This document shows positions 1-8,368 of a DNA stretch of 64,000 bases, piece by piece (position 1 is the first letter of the stretch; every line of letters begins with the position of its first letter). The notes under the pieces were generated by a model, which was not told the DNA's origin, did not search any database, and saw nothing but the letters and a program-made list of their open reading frames with translations. This DNA comes from Rhodovulum sp. (GTDB taxonomy: Bacteria; Pseudomonadota; Alphaproteobacteria; Rhodobacterales; Rhodobacteraceae), in assembly GCA_002706605.1 (NCBI GenBank), contig PALT01000017.1, positions 50,188 to 114,187 of the forward strand, written 5' to 3'. A program made the position numbers and the translations under genes.

Positions 1-1706
1 ATGATCCAGTCGATTTCGGACGGAATTTCGCCCGAAACGTCCCGCAGGATCGACACGACATTGGCGATCTGTTCCTCGCCCGAAGGCGACAAATCGGCAG
101 AGGCGGGTTCGAACAGGACCTCGGACGAGAACACAAACCGGTCGCCCTCGATCCGGACGCCTTCGCGGCCTGCCAGAACCTGACGCAGACGGCCAAAAAA
201 TTCCGAACGGTAGTTTTCCAGATCCTTGGCCTCGGCGGCCAAACGGGCGGCTTCGGCCTCAAGGCGGAGACGTTCGGCCTCTTCCAACTCGGCGCGGGCG
301 CGCTGTTCGGACGCCGCGCGGGCAAGCGCCGCGTTCAATTGATTGCCCAACGATTCCAGTTGCACCTTGGCCGCAGCATCGCGCGACGCCGCATCATCCA
401 ACAATGCCTGAAGCGACCCAAGCTGCGCCCGCAACTGTGCGATCTGCTGGTTCAACAGGGCGATTTTGCGCTGGCTCTCGGCCGATTTCGCCTCTTCAGC
501 CGAAAGGGCCTCATTCGCTTGGGCCAACAGGATTTCCTGTCTCTGGGCCTCGGACAATTGCGCGGCGGCCTCTTGTTCGGCGGCCAGTTTCGCGGCCAAT
601 GCGGCGGTCAGTTGATCACGCACGGTCGCCTGATCCGGCGCGGCGGCGCGCAGGGCATCCACCTCGGCCTGCAGGGCGTCGCGCGCGGTGATCGCGGCAG
701 CCAGTTGCGCCTGTAGATCGGTTTGACTGGTCTCGGCGGCGTTTAGAGCGGCCTCAAGTTCACTGCGCCCGTCCTCAGCCCCCGCCAATGCGGCGCGCAA
801 CGTGTCCGTGTCCAACAACGCGGCGGCCAGTTTTGCGTTCAAATCCGCCTCGGCCGTTTCCGCCGCCGCCAACAGGGTCAGCGTCTCTTCGGCCTGTCTG
901 CGCTGTTCCTCAAGCGCGAGGGTCATCGCCGTCAACTCATCCTGCGCATTGGCCAGACGTTCGCGCAACAGGCGGGCCGCCTCGGCCTCGGCCAATTGCT
1001 GGGCCTCTTGCGCGCTCAACTCCTGCTCCAACTCATCCACGCGCCCCGACAGGGTCAAACGCGCCGTTTCCGTATCCGCCAGATCGGCGCGCATCTCGGC
1101 GACCAGCGCCTCAAGCGCCTCGCGCTGTGCGGCTGCCAAACGGGCCGCCTCGGCATTGGCGTCGATTTCGGTGCGGGCGCGCGCAAGGGCCAGTTGCAAC
1201 TGCTCCTGCGCCGACAAAAGCTCGGTCTTTTCGGCCTCTAGCGCGTCGAGATCGGCGCGCAGCAGGGCGCCCTCATCCCGCGCAGCATCGCGCTCGGCCA
1301 GCAGGGTCGCGACCTGCGCCTCAAAATCCGTGATCCGCGCGGCAGCGGCGGACAGGGATTGCGCCTGATCGTCAATTGTCTGGCTGAGGGTGGCGATCAA
1401 CGCCGCCTGTTGTTCTGCGGCGATGCGCGCCTGTTCCAAGGTGCCCGACAAGGTGCCGATTTCGGTCTCCAACTGGAACGTACGTTGTTGTTCCAACCCC
1501 AAAGCCTCGGCCAGCGCGGAGAGTTCGGCGTTCAGTTGGCTTAGCTCATTTTCCTGACCGGTGATCGTGTCGCGCAGCATGGATTGCACGATCATAAAGA
1601 TCGACAGAACGAACATCAGCACCAGCAACAGCGCCGTCATCGCATCCACGAAACCGGGCCAGATGCTGGCCTGAAAGCGTTGTCCGGTGCGCCGTGTCAG
1701 GGCCAT
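1..1706 (-). CDS. TM-anchored coiled-coil protein with OmpA-like domain (3' end outside window)
   Basis: The reading frame starts at ATG 1706 and stays open for 568 codons to the window edge, so the C-terminus is missing. One membrane helix lies near residues 18-44 and begins FVDAMTALLLVLMFV; Asp21 follows the pattern of the proton-binding aspartate in the ExbD/TolR helix. Residues about 50-505 are a nearly unbroken Ala/Glu/Gln/Leu coiled coil. From about residue 515 an OmpA-like peptidoglycan-binding fold begins (VLFEPASADLSPSGEEQI). The start lies 4 bases after the stop of the channel-like gene upstream, so the two are surely co-transcribed. By analogy with TolQ-TolR and MotA-MotB, this would be the moving stator-like partner, spanning from inner membrane to cell wall. 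The channel and cell-wall roles follow from family knowledge; the actual process driven is unknown. Annotation pipelines usually call such proteins peptidoglycan-binding proteins. Confidence 0.85.
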   Translation of the reverse strand, partial: MALTRRTGQRFQASIWPGFVDAMTALLLVLMFVLSIFMIVQSMLRDTITGQENELSQLNAELSALAEALGLEQQRTFQLETEIGTLSGTLEQARIAAEQQAALIATLSQTIDDQAQSLSAAAARITDFEAQVATLLAERDAARDEGALLRADLDALEAEKTELLSAQEQLQLALARARTEIDANAEAARLAAAQREALEALVAEMRADLADTETARLTLSGRVDELEQELSAQEAQQLAEAEAARLLRERLANAQDELTAMTLALEEQRRQAEETLTLLAAAETAEADLNAKLAAALLDTDTLRAALAGAEDGRSELEAALNAAETSQTDLQAQLAAAITARDALQAEVDALRAAAPDQATVRDQLTAALAAKLAAEQEAAAQLSEAQRQEILLAQANEALSAEEAKSAESQRKIALLNQQIAQLRAQLGSLQALLDDAASRDAAAKVQLESLGNQLNAALARAASEQRARAELEEAERLRLEAEAARLAAEAKDLENYRSEFFGRLRQVLAGREGVRIEGDRFVFSSEVLFEPASADLSPSGEEQIANVVSILRDVSGEIPSEIDWI

Positions 1707-1710
1707 GGCG

Positions 1711-2886
1711 TCAATCCTCGGCGCCGGTGGCGCGGCGGATCGTTTGGTTCAGCGTCGACAGATCCGCGCGCAGATTGCCGATGGCCTCTTGGCGACCCGC
1801 GCTGATTTCCTCAAGGATGCGCAACAGTTGCACGTCGATCGACCGCAGACGCATCCGGCTTTCGGCGTCGGAATGGGCGCTGCCGCCCTCACCCGCGATG
1901 GCCTCAATCGCGGTGGCCAGACGATCCTGACCGGCAGCAAGTTGCGCAATCGCCTGATCTAGATTGCGATAGCCCTCAAGCTGTCCCGCGACACGGTCCA
2001 AGGTCGCGGTCATCTGCGCCAGATGGCCCTCGACATTATCGCGGTTGGCCTCGGAATTGGCGACGATGGTTTGCAGCGCATCCATTTGCAGCGACATCTG
2101 TTCCATCACCGCCGCGACCGCGCCCATTTCGTTCGTGCCCTCGCCCTCAGCTCCGGCAAAGCCGATGCGGGTAAAGGTCGACAGCCATTCCTCAAGCTCG
2201 CGATAAAACCGGTTCTGACCGTGACCCGCAAACAGTTCCAGCAACCCCACAACCAGCGACCCCGCCAGACCCAACAGGGACGAGGCGAACGCCGTGCCCA
2301 TCCCGCCCAGCTGGGCCTCAAGGCCGGTCATCAGGCGGCTGAAGACGGCGACGCTATCCTCGCCCTCGGTCGGGGCAAGGGATCGGATGGTCTCAACAAC
2401 CGCCGGAACGGTTGTCGCCAGACCATAGAACGTCCCCAAAAGGCCAAGGAAAATCAGTAGGTTGACGATATAACGCGTGATATCGCGCGCCTCTTCGATC
2501 CGCGTAGCGACGGATTCAAGGATTGAGCCCGCCGAAGAGGCGCTGATATGCATGCGCGACTGACGGTTGCCCAAGAGCGCAGCCAACGGGGCCAACAGGC
2601 GCGGCGCGCGGCCCTTGCTGTCGTCGCGGTTCTTGCCGCTAAACCGTTCGATCCAGCGCACGGACGAGATCAGTTGCACCATCTGAAGGATACAGGCCAG
2701 CACACCGGCCAGAAACACCGCCGCAATCAACCCGTTCAGATAAGGGTTGGCCAAAAACACCGGCGCGACCCGTGGAAGGGCAATATACCCGCCAAAGGAA
2801 AACAGCCCCAGCGCCACCAGCATCAGGAAAATCTGACGGACCGGTTGGGAAAAATGCGGCTCGGCCTCGTGATCGGTCATGTCCAT
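1711..2886 (-). CDS. MotA/TolQ/ExbB-like proton channel protein
   Basis: This 391-residue protein has predicted membrane helices near residues 20-37, 48-72, 137-160 and 200-220. The third contains LIFLGLLGTFYGLATTV, the signature region of the MotA/TolQ/ExbB family, and the fourth carries the small-residue pattern typical of the channel helix. After about residue 255 comes a hydrophilic, probably helical C-terminal tail rich in Gln, Glu and Arg. ATG 2886 and ATG 2880 are both possible starts. The gene sits directly upstream of a single-helix OmpA-domain protein with an ExbD-like aspartate, so the two probably form one proton-motive-force-driven complex in the inner membrane. No flagellar, tol or tonB genes are adjacent, so the driven process cannot be named. 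Family assignment is firm; function is inferred. Confidence 0.85.
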   Translation of the reverse strand: MDMTDHEAEPHFSQPVRQIFLMLVALGLFSFGGYIALPRVAPVFLANPYLNGLIAAVFLAGVLACILQMVQLISSVRWIERFSGKNRDDSKGRAPRLLAPLAALLGNRQSRMHISASSAGSILESVATRIEEARDITRYIVNLLIFLGLLGTFYGLATTVPAVVETIRSLAPTEGEDSVAVFSRLMTGLEAQLGGMGTAFASSLLGLAGSLVVGLLELFAGHGQNRFYRELEEWLSTFTRIGFAGAEGEGTNEMGAVAAVMEQMSLQMDALQTIVANSEANRDNVEGHLAQMTATLDRVAGQLEGYRNLDQAIAQLAAGQDRLATAIEAIAGEGGSAHSDAESRMRLRSIDVQLLRILEEISAGRQEAIGNLRADLSTLNQTIRRATGAED

Positions 2887-2951
2887 TGGGTGCGTCCCGG
2901 ATCGTTATTTTACACGCAAAGCCTAGGGTAAGCTGTGCACTGAAACAATCA

Positions 2952-3515
2952 TCAATCTGTCGGATTGGCCTCGCTCACGGCACTCTGAATTTCGCGCACG
3001 CGGCGGCTGAGCCAGCTGAGTTCCTCATCCACGATTCCGAGATCGGCCAGATGACCCGCGGAATTGAACAGGTATTCGGTGTTGGGCCCGCGACCACCGA
3101 CGGCGTGGGTGATGATATGCGCCTGCTCTTCCAAAGGCAGGTCGCCGCAATATTGGTCGTGATCGGGGTCGATGATATAGGTCACCGCATCGACCATCCG
3201 CCCGTCCGACAGGCGCACGGGCTGAACCGTTTCCAGATAGGCGGAGGAGACCAGTTCGCGCTCACGCAGATAGGCCATGGTTGCCTCTTCAGTGCCGGCG
3301 GTGACGCGAAAGGCCACACCCTCACAGGCCCCGCCGTCCTTGGCGTCCAGCGCAAGGACCAGCCCCGGTTCCTCAACCGAGCCGCGGTGGTGGATTGAGC
3401 GCATACAGAACGACCGGTGAAACCCCTTCAGGCGGGCCACATGCGTCTCGGAAAACTCAAAGCCTGGGTTCCACACCAGCGATCCATAGCCAAACACCCA
3501 AAGAGGCGCATTCAT
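2952..3515 (-). CDS. ChaC-family gamma-glutamylcyclotransferase
   Basis: The 187-residue product begins with the diagnostic FGYGSLVWNPGF motif, which forms the substrate loop of gamma-glutamylcyclotransferases, and has the family glutamate within YLRERELVSSAY near the middle, the expected catalytic acid. ChaC enzymes cleave glutathione in the cytoplasm to 5-oxoproline and Cys-Gly, so the likely role is glutathione turnover. Length matches bacterial ChaC. The gene stands alone between the channel-pair operon (same strand, 65 bases upstream of its partner's start) and the divergent DUF2125 gene, whose start is 68 bases away; the two share a short divergent promoter region. No calcium-transport chaAB genes are nearby. 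Confidence 0.88.
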   Translation of the reverse strand: MNAPLWVFGYGSLVWNPGFEFSETHVARLKGFHRSFCMRSIHHRGSVEEPGLVLALDAKDGGACEGVAFRVTAGTEEATMAYLRERELVSSAYLETVQPVRLSDGRMVDAVTYIIDPDHDQYCGDLPLEEQAHIITHAVGGRGPNTEYLFNSAGHLADLGIVDEELSWLSRRVREIQSAVSEANPTD

Positions 3516-3583
3516 TTGTCTGGTCCTTCTGCCACATGCCCTTTAAATACCACCATATACCAAAGGTTTGAGGAACCCCAGCC

Positions 3584-4537
3584 ATGCGCAAACTGTTATC
3601 CATCACGATCGTATTGGCGCTATTGTGGGCGGGGTACTGGTTCGTGGCCGCGCGCGGCTTGGACAAGGCGCTGAACGCGGGGATTGAGGCACAACGCGCC
3701 GCAGGTTGGACGATTGCATATGACGATCTGTCGGTGTCGGGTTTTCCGAACCGTTTGGACACGACCCTGACCGCACCGACGATTGCCGCGCCGACCGGCG
3801 ATTTCGGATGGTCCGCGCCGTTCTTTCAGGTCCTGACGCTCAGCTATCGGCCCAACCATATCATCGCCGTCTGGCCGGAAACCCAAACCCTGACCCTGCC
3901 CGATCTGGGCAAGGTGACGGTCCTGAACACCGACATGCGGGCAAGCGCGGTGGTCCGCGCCGAGGGCGACCTGACACTGGATCGCGCCAATCTGGTCGCC
4001 GAACAGATCGCCGCACGGTTTGAGACGGGCGACCGGATCGCGGCGGATAAGGTGTTGTTGGCGCTGCGCGCAACCGAAGAGCCGACCACCTATGACGTCG
4101 CAGTGGATGCGACCGGCCTTTCGGCGGCGGGTCATGTGATCACCGCGACCAAGGTCAACGCGCGGGTCGGCCTGTCGCAACCGCTGAACCGGTTTGCCCT
4201 TGCCCCCCTGCCCCATGCCACGCGTGTCGATCTGGACAACGCGCGCATCGAATGGGGCGAGACCGTTGTCACAGCAACCGGCGGGTTTGACATTGATCTG
4301 GATGGCTATGCGACGGGCGCGCTGACCCTCGGGATCACCAATTGGCGCGCAGCCCTGACCATGGCACAGGACATGGGCCTGATGCGGCCCGCCGATGTCA
4401 AACAGGCCACGCGGGTTCTACGTCTGCTGGCGGCAAGCGATGGGGATGACACGACGCTGGACGTGCCCCTGTCCCTGCGGGGCGGTCAGGTGTGGCTGGG
4501 TCCGGTCAACCTTGGTCGGATGCCCCGCCTGCGTTAA
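3584..4537 (+). CDS. DUF2125 domain protein, membrane-anchored
   Basis: The 317-residue protein has an N-terminal hydrophobic segment (residues about 5-22, LSITIVLALLWAGYWFVAA) that is either an uncleaved anchor or a signal sequence. The remainder is a predominantly beta-strand periplasmic domain with the features of DUF2125, including the early DLSVSGFPNRLD motif and FGWSAPFFQVL. DUF2125 proteins are common in alphaproteobacteria and have no established function; their fold class suggests an envelope role. The gene converges with the extensin-like gene, overlapping its stop by 4 bases (4534-4537). It starts divergently from the ChaC gene. Confidence 0.82.
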   Translation: MRKLLSITIVLALLWAGYWFVAARGLDKALNAGIEAQRAAGWTIAYDDLSVSGFPNRLDTTLTAPTIAAPTGDFGWSAPFFQVLTLSYRPNHIIAVWPETQTLTLPDLGKVTVLNTDMRASAVVRAEGDLTLDRANLVAEQIAARFETGDRIAADKVLLALRATEEPTTYDVAVDATGLSAAGHVITATKVNARVGLSQPLNRFALAPLPHATRVDLDNARIEWGETVVTATGGFDIDLDGYATGALTLGITNWRAALTMAQDMGLMRPADVKQATRVLRLLAASDGDDTTLDVPLSLRGGQVWLGPVNLGRMPRLR

Positions 4538-5400
4538 CGGCAATAGGCGCCGTTGCCGTATTTCGCGACGTCGAAATGGAAATGATCCTTGTGGTATTTG
4601 TCCGCATTCGGCCCCAGAACGGTGCCAAAGGGACCACAGGCCGATTTGTGCATCTTCGCCAACAACTGCCCCTCGGCGCCCTTGCCCCAATGACTTAGGA
4701 CGTTCAGGGTTTTGCCGTTCACTAGGGTCAGTTGCGAGATATCAATCGCCTTGCCCTTGCCGTGCTCGGACACCTTTGCACCGGGTTGGTTGTTGCGCGT
4801 GCGACAGGAATACCCCGCCGCGACCGAGAACTTGGCCGGACCGCCGCCCAGACTGCCAATCGCGGGTTTAACGCCCTTATTCACCCATTTATTCAGCGCC
4901 TTAGCCGCGTCGCAATTCATCACCGCAGGCGGGCTAAGCTCAACCCCGCCAACCGAATAGACCTCAACCGGATTGGACACGCCACAGCCTTTGAGCGTGC
5001 CTTGGATCGGCGACACCTTGCGGCCCAGAATTGCGTTGTTGCCACAGATTTTCTGAACCTTACCACCGCCAGATAGAACCGGCGCGGGGGCGGGGGCATA
5101 GGCCACTTGGGTCGGGCGGGCCTGCGGACGCAGGGCGACCACGACCGAATAGGCGCTGTTCGACGTGGATGTCTGAACCGGCGCGGGCGCGATTGCGACA
5201 ACCGCCGATCCCGGGCGCGGACGCGGGCGGACGGTGTCCGCCGTGGGTCCGAAAACCGGCACGAACAGAGGACCAAAGGGCGGCTCAACCACCGTCGTTT
5301 GCGGACGGGGTTTCGGGATCAGGGCGGTCGTGATCGATTCCGCCGAAACCGGCCCTGCGCCCATCAGCATCAGCGCCAGATATGACGCCAGACGCTTCAT
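4534..5400 (-). CDS. Extensin-like C-terminal domain protein (putative M15-like zinc peptidase fold)
   Basis: The 288-residue protein has a signal sequence (residues 1-20), a Pro/Arg-rich low-complexity stretch to about residue 110, then a cysteine-containing extensin-like C-terminal domain. In that domain SEHGKGKAIDIS and KDHFHFDV supply a His, Asp and His-x-His pattern like the zinc ligands of M15/VanY-type D,D-carboxypeptidases, so a cell-wall hydrolytic role is plausible. The name extensin is historical and does not imply plant-like function. Its ATG at 5400 overlaps the stop of tyrC by 4 bases (ATGA), so it is translated as the third gene of the hisC-tyrC operon. The 3' end overlaps the convergent DUF2125 gene by 4 bases. 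Family call is confident, activity inferred. Confidence 0.82.
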   Translation of the reverse strand: MKRLASYLALMLMGAGPVSAESITTALIPKPRPQTTVVEPPFGPLFVPVFGPTADTVRPRPRPGSAVVAIAPAPVQTSTSNSAYSVVVALRPQARPTQVAYAPAPAPVLSGGGKVQKICGNNAILGRKVSPIQGTLKGCGVSNPVEVYSVGGVELSPPAVMNCDAAKALNKWVNKGVKPAIGSLGGGPAKFSVAAGYSCRTRNNQPGAKVSEHGKGKAIDISQLTLVNGKTLNVLSHWGKGAEGQLLAKMHKSACGPFGTVLGPNADKYHKDHFHFDVAKYGNGAYCR

Positions 5401-6317
5401 TCCTTGGTACCGCTGCGTCCGAAATCGGGGGCCTCGGTGTCCTGACCGGCCTCGATAATGCCGCGACGGATGGCGCGCGTGCGGGTGAAATAGTCGAACA
5501 GATGCTCACCATCGCCCGTCCGGATCGCCCGTTGCAGCGCGAACAGTTCCTCGGTGAAGCGCCCGAGGATTTCCAGCGTCGCCTCTTTGTTCGTCAGGAA
5601 CACGTCGCGCCACATGGTCGGATCAGACGCTGCGATCCGCGTGAAGTCGCGAAAACCGGCGGCCGAGTATTTGATGACCTCGCTATCGGTCACGCGGCGC
5701 AGGTCATCGGCGACCCCCACCATCGTGTAAGCGATCAGGTGGGGCGTGTGACTGGTGACAGCCAAGACCAGATCATGGTGCTCGGCGTCCATTTCGTCGA
5801 CATTGGCCCCCATACCTTCCCACAAGGCGCGCAAGCGGGCGGCGGCATCGGCGCTGCTGTTTTCGGTCGGAACCAACAGGCACCACCGGTTCTGGAACAG
5901 GCTGGCAAACCCCGAGAGAGGCCCCGAATGCTCGGTTCCCGCCAACGGGTGACCGGGCACGAAATCAACGCCCTCGGGGATGTGCGGTCCAACGGCGTCA
6001 ATCACCGCCTGTTTGACCGAGCCGACGTCGGTGACGGTCGCGCCCTGTTTCAGATGCGGACCGATCTCGGCGGCAACGGCACCCATCGCGCCAACCGGTA
6101 CGGCCAGAACCACCAGATCGGCGTCTTGGACGGCCTCGGCGGCCGTGTCGACAATCCGGTCGCACAGGTTGATTTTCGCCGCCGTTTCTCGGGTCTCGGC
6201 CGAGCGCGCGGTGCCGACGATTTCACCGGCCAGCCCATGCAGACGCATGGCATGCGCCATCGACCCCGCAATCAGGCCCAGCCCGATCAGGGCAACGCGG
6301 TTGTAGATCACGCTCAT
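5397..6317 (-). CDS. tyrC: Prephenate/arogenate dehydrogenase
   Basis: This 306-residue enzyme catalyses NAD(P)-dependent oxidative decarboxylation of prephenate or arogenate in tyrosine synthesis. The N-terminus has the dinucleotide-binding motif [14 protein letters not shown], followed by [10 protein letters not shown] and the substrate-site motif [16 protein letters not shown] 6317 is chosen because it overlaps the hisC stop as ATGA and places the Rossmann motif close to the N-terminus; an upstream in-frame ATG at 6365 lies inside hisC and adds a non-homologous stretch. The neighbour hisC-type aminotransferase can act on aromatic keto acids, which fits the pairing. The downstream stop overlaps the extensin-like start by 4 bases. 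Confidence 0.93.
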   Translation of the reverse strand: MSVIYNRVALIGLGLIAGSMAHAMRLHGLAGEIVGTARSAETRETAAKINLCDRIVDTAAEAVQDADLVVLAVPVGAMGAVAAEIGPHLKQGATVTDVGSVKQAVIDAVGPHIPEGVDFVPGHPLAGTEHSGPLSGFASLFQNRWCLLVPTENSSADAAARLRALWEGMGANVDEMDAEHHDLVLAVTSHTPHLIAYTMVGVADDLRRVTDSEVIKYSAAGFRDFTRIAASDPTMWRDVFLTNKEATLEILGRFTEELFALQRAIRTGDGEHLFDYFTRTRAIRRGIIEAGQDTEAPDFGRSGTKE

Positions 6318-7399
6318 TCCTTGGCCTCTTTGAACCCGCGGATGGCGTGGACAATACGACGGCACGATGCCTCATCCCCGACCGTGATACGCAGGCAATC
6401 GGGCAATTTGTACCCCGCCACGCGGCGCACGATCAGACCGTTTTGTTTCAGGTATGCGTCACAGGCGTCCGCCTCATCCGCGCTCTGGAAGCGCGCGAGG
6501 ATAAAGTTTGTGTAGGACACGTCGCTGGGCACGCCAACGTCGGCCAATGCCTCGGACAGCCACACCCGCAGACGGGCATTTTCGGACAGGCATTTTTCCA
6601 GATACTCGCGGTCGCGCAATGCGGCCTCAGCCGTGTCCAACTGGGCGTCGGACAGGTTGAACGGCCCACGAACACGGTTCAGAACGTCGATGATCGCCTG
6701 CGGACCATAGCCCCAGCCGATGCGCAGCCCGCCAAGGCCATAGACCTTGGAAAAGGTGCGCGTCATCACGACGTTCTCGCGCGCCTCAACCATCGCTGCG
6801 CCACCGTCGAACCCGTCGACATATTCGGCATAGGCCCCGTCCAGCACCAGAATGGTGTGCGCGGGCAGGCCATCGGCAAGGCGCGTGATCTCATCGCCCG
6901 TCACAAACGTGCCCGTCGGGTTGGCGGGGTTTGCGATGAAGACCAGTTTGGTGCGCTCAGTACAGGCCGCCAGAATGGCGTCGACGTCCACGGTGCGATC
7001 AACCTCAGGCACCTCAACGGGCGTGGCACCGGCGGCCAGCGTCGAAATCCGGTACATGGAGAACCCGTGTTCGGTGTGGATCACCTCATCGCCAGGACCG
7101 GCATAGGCCTGACAGAGAAAGGTGATGATCTCATCCGAGCCGACGCCACAAATGATTTTGCCTGCGTCCAGACCGTGCACCTCGGCAATCGCCGTGCGCA
7201 GGGACAGGTGGTCGGTCGAGGGGTATCGATGCAACTGATGGGCACAGCGGGCAAAGACCTCTTTGGCCTTGTCCGACGGTCCAAAGGGGTTTTCGTTGGA
7301 CGACAGTTTCACAACGTCGGCCACGCCTTCGATTTTGGACTGACCACCCTGATACAGGGCAATCTGCATAATCCCGGGTTGCACTTCGATTTTAGACAC
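6314..7399 (-). CDS. hisC: Histidinol-phosphate aminotransferase
   Basis: A PLP-dependent class I/II aminotransferase of 361 residues that converts imidazole-acetol phosphate to histidinol phosphate, and in such operons often also aromatic keto acids. The PLP lysine is Lys218 in [27 protein letters not shown] and [10 protein letters not shown] are typical HisC motifs. The start is taken as GTG 7399 because a good AGGAG Shine-Dalgarno (AAGAGGAGACC) precedes it and the protein then starts right at the conserved N-terminus; a longer frame from ATG 7522 adds 41 unconvincing residues. It is the first gene of the hisC-tyrC-extensin operon, all with 4-base overlaps. Confidence 0.93.
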   Translation of the reverse strand: MSKIEVQPGIMQIALYQGGQSKIEGVADVVKLSSNENPFGPSDKAKEVFARCAHQLHRYPSTDHLSLRTAIAEVHGLDAGKIICGVGSDEIITFLCQAYAGPGDEVIHTEHGFSMYRISTLAAGATPVEVPEVDRTVDVDAILAACTERTKLVFIANPANPTGTFVTGDEITRLADGLPAHTILVLDGAYAEYVDGFDGGAAMVEARENVVMTRTFSKVYGLGGLRIGWGYGPQAIIDVLNRVRGPFNLSDAQLDTAEAALRDREYLEKCLSENARLRVWLSEALADVGVPSDVSYTNFILARFQSADEADACDAYLKQNGLIVRRVAGYKLPDCLRITVGDEASCRRIVHAIRGFKEAKE

Positions 7400-7527
7400 G
7401 GTGTGGTCTCCTCTTACGCGGGGTTTTCTATCCGTCCACAGGGACCAAGACCAGACGCAAAGACGCACGATTGGGCCAATGTTGCGCAAAATCCAACGCC
7501 ACAGCCAAACCGACCTGTCCAAAACAG

Positions 7528-7553
7528 AAAACCCGCCGAAATCGGCGGGTTTT
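7528..7553 (-). terminator. Intrinsic terminator of rpsD
   Basis: A perfect 12 bp inverted repeat (AAAACCCGCCGA / TCGGCGGGTTTT) with a two-base loop lies 30 bases after the rpsD stop. On the minus strand it ends in TTTTCTGTTTT. It also stands upstream of hisC, so it insulates the two units. Confidence 0.85.
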
Positions 7554-7582
7554 CCAGTTCTCGTGAGTGAGAGGCTAAGAAC

Positions 7583-8203
7583 TTAGTTCTTAGCGTAGAA
7601 TTCGACGACCAGGTTCGGTTCCATAACAACGGGGTAGGGAACGTCCGACAGGCCGGGGGTGCGAACGAAGGTCACGGTCAGTTTGCCGTTGTCGACGTCC
7701 AGGTAATCGGGAACTTCGCGCTCAGCCGACTGAACAGCTTCCAGAACCAGAGCCATTTGCTTGGAACGGTCACGCACCTCGATGACGTCGCCTTCTTTGA
7801 CGCGGTAGGACGGGATGTTCACGCGCTGACCGTTGACGGTCACGTGGCCGTGGTTCACGAACTGACGTGCAGCGAACACGGTCGGAACCAGTTTGGCGCG
7901 GTAAACAACAGCGTCCAGACGACGCTCCAGCAGACCGATCAGGTTTTCACCGGTGTCGCCTTTAACACGCTCAGCTTCGCCGTAGATGCGACGGAACTGT
8001 TTCTCGGTCAGGTCGCCGTAGTAACCTTTGAGCTTTTGCTTAGCGCGCAGCTGAATACCGAAGTCCGACAGTTTGCCTTTGCGGCGCTGGCCGTGCTGGC
8101 CGGGGCCGTATTCGCGGCGGTTGACGGGCGACTTGGCGCGGCCCCAGATGTTTTCGCCCATACGGCGGTCAATTTTGTACTTGGCAGACGTGCGTTTGGT
8201 CAC
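7583..8203 (-). CDS. rpsD: 30S ribosomal protein S4
   Basis: The 206-residue product matches S4 over its full length: [21 protein letters not shown] at the N-terminus, [14 protein letters not shown], and an S4 RNA-binding domain from about residue 95 ([36 protein letters not shown]). S4 is a primary 16S rRNA-binding protein of the small subunit. As in many alphaproteobacteria it lies alone, away from the main ribosomal protein operons. A purine-rich AAGGAGAT Shine-Dalgarno precedes the start. A strong terminator follows. Confidence 0.98.
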   Translation of the reverse strand: MTKRTSAKYKIDRRMGENIWGRAKSPVNRREYGPGQHGQRRKGKLSDFGIQLRAKQKLKGYYGDLTEKQFRRIYGEAERVKGDTGENLIGLLERRLDAVVYRAKLVPTVFAARQFVNHGHVTVNGQRVNIPSYRVKEGDVIEVRDRSKQMALVLEAVQSAEREVPDYLDVDNGKLTVTFVRTPGLSDVPYPVVMEPNLVVEFYAKN

Positions 8204-8316
8204 GGCTGATCTCCTTCATAAATGCGAACGCCGCGGGGCGTTCAGAAGGGCGTTGTCCTTTCCCGTAGGATGGGAGACAGGCATCCCCTTGCGGGGGCCA
8301 CCAACACCAATGAAAA

Positions 8317-8336
8317 CCCGGCCACAGTGGGCCGGG
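8317..8336 (-). terminator. Intrinsic terminator of the Hint-domain gene
   Basis: CCCGGCC / GGCCGGG forms a 7 bp GC stem with a six-base loop. Read on the minus strand it is followed by TTTTCATTGG, 33 bases after the Hint gene stop. It separates that gene from rpsD. Confidence 0.7.
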
Positions 8337-8368
8337 ATGGCGTGCTTATACAGCGCGCGATGTCCGAG

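Noticed and set aside
339..1544. Several plus-strand open frames of 60-190 codons
   Set aside because: They are antisense to the coiled-coil protein, whose repetitive codons leave other frames open.
1711..2886. Assignment of the channel pair as flagellar MotAB or as a Zorya defence system
   Set aside because: No flagellar genes and no zorC/D/E are in view, and the coiled coil is on the partner subunit rather than the channel, so only the wider family is supported.
5382..6515. 377-codon plus-strand open frame opposite tyrC
   Set aside because: It is antisense to conserved dehydrogenase motifs and has no ribosome binding site or homology pattern.
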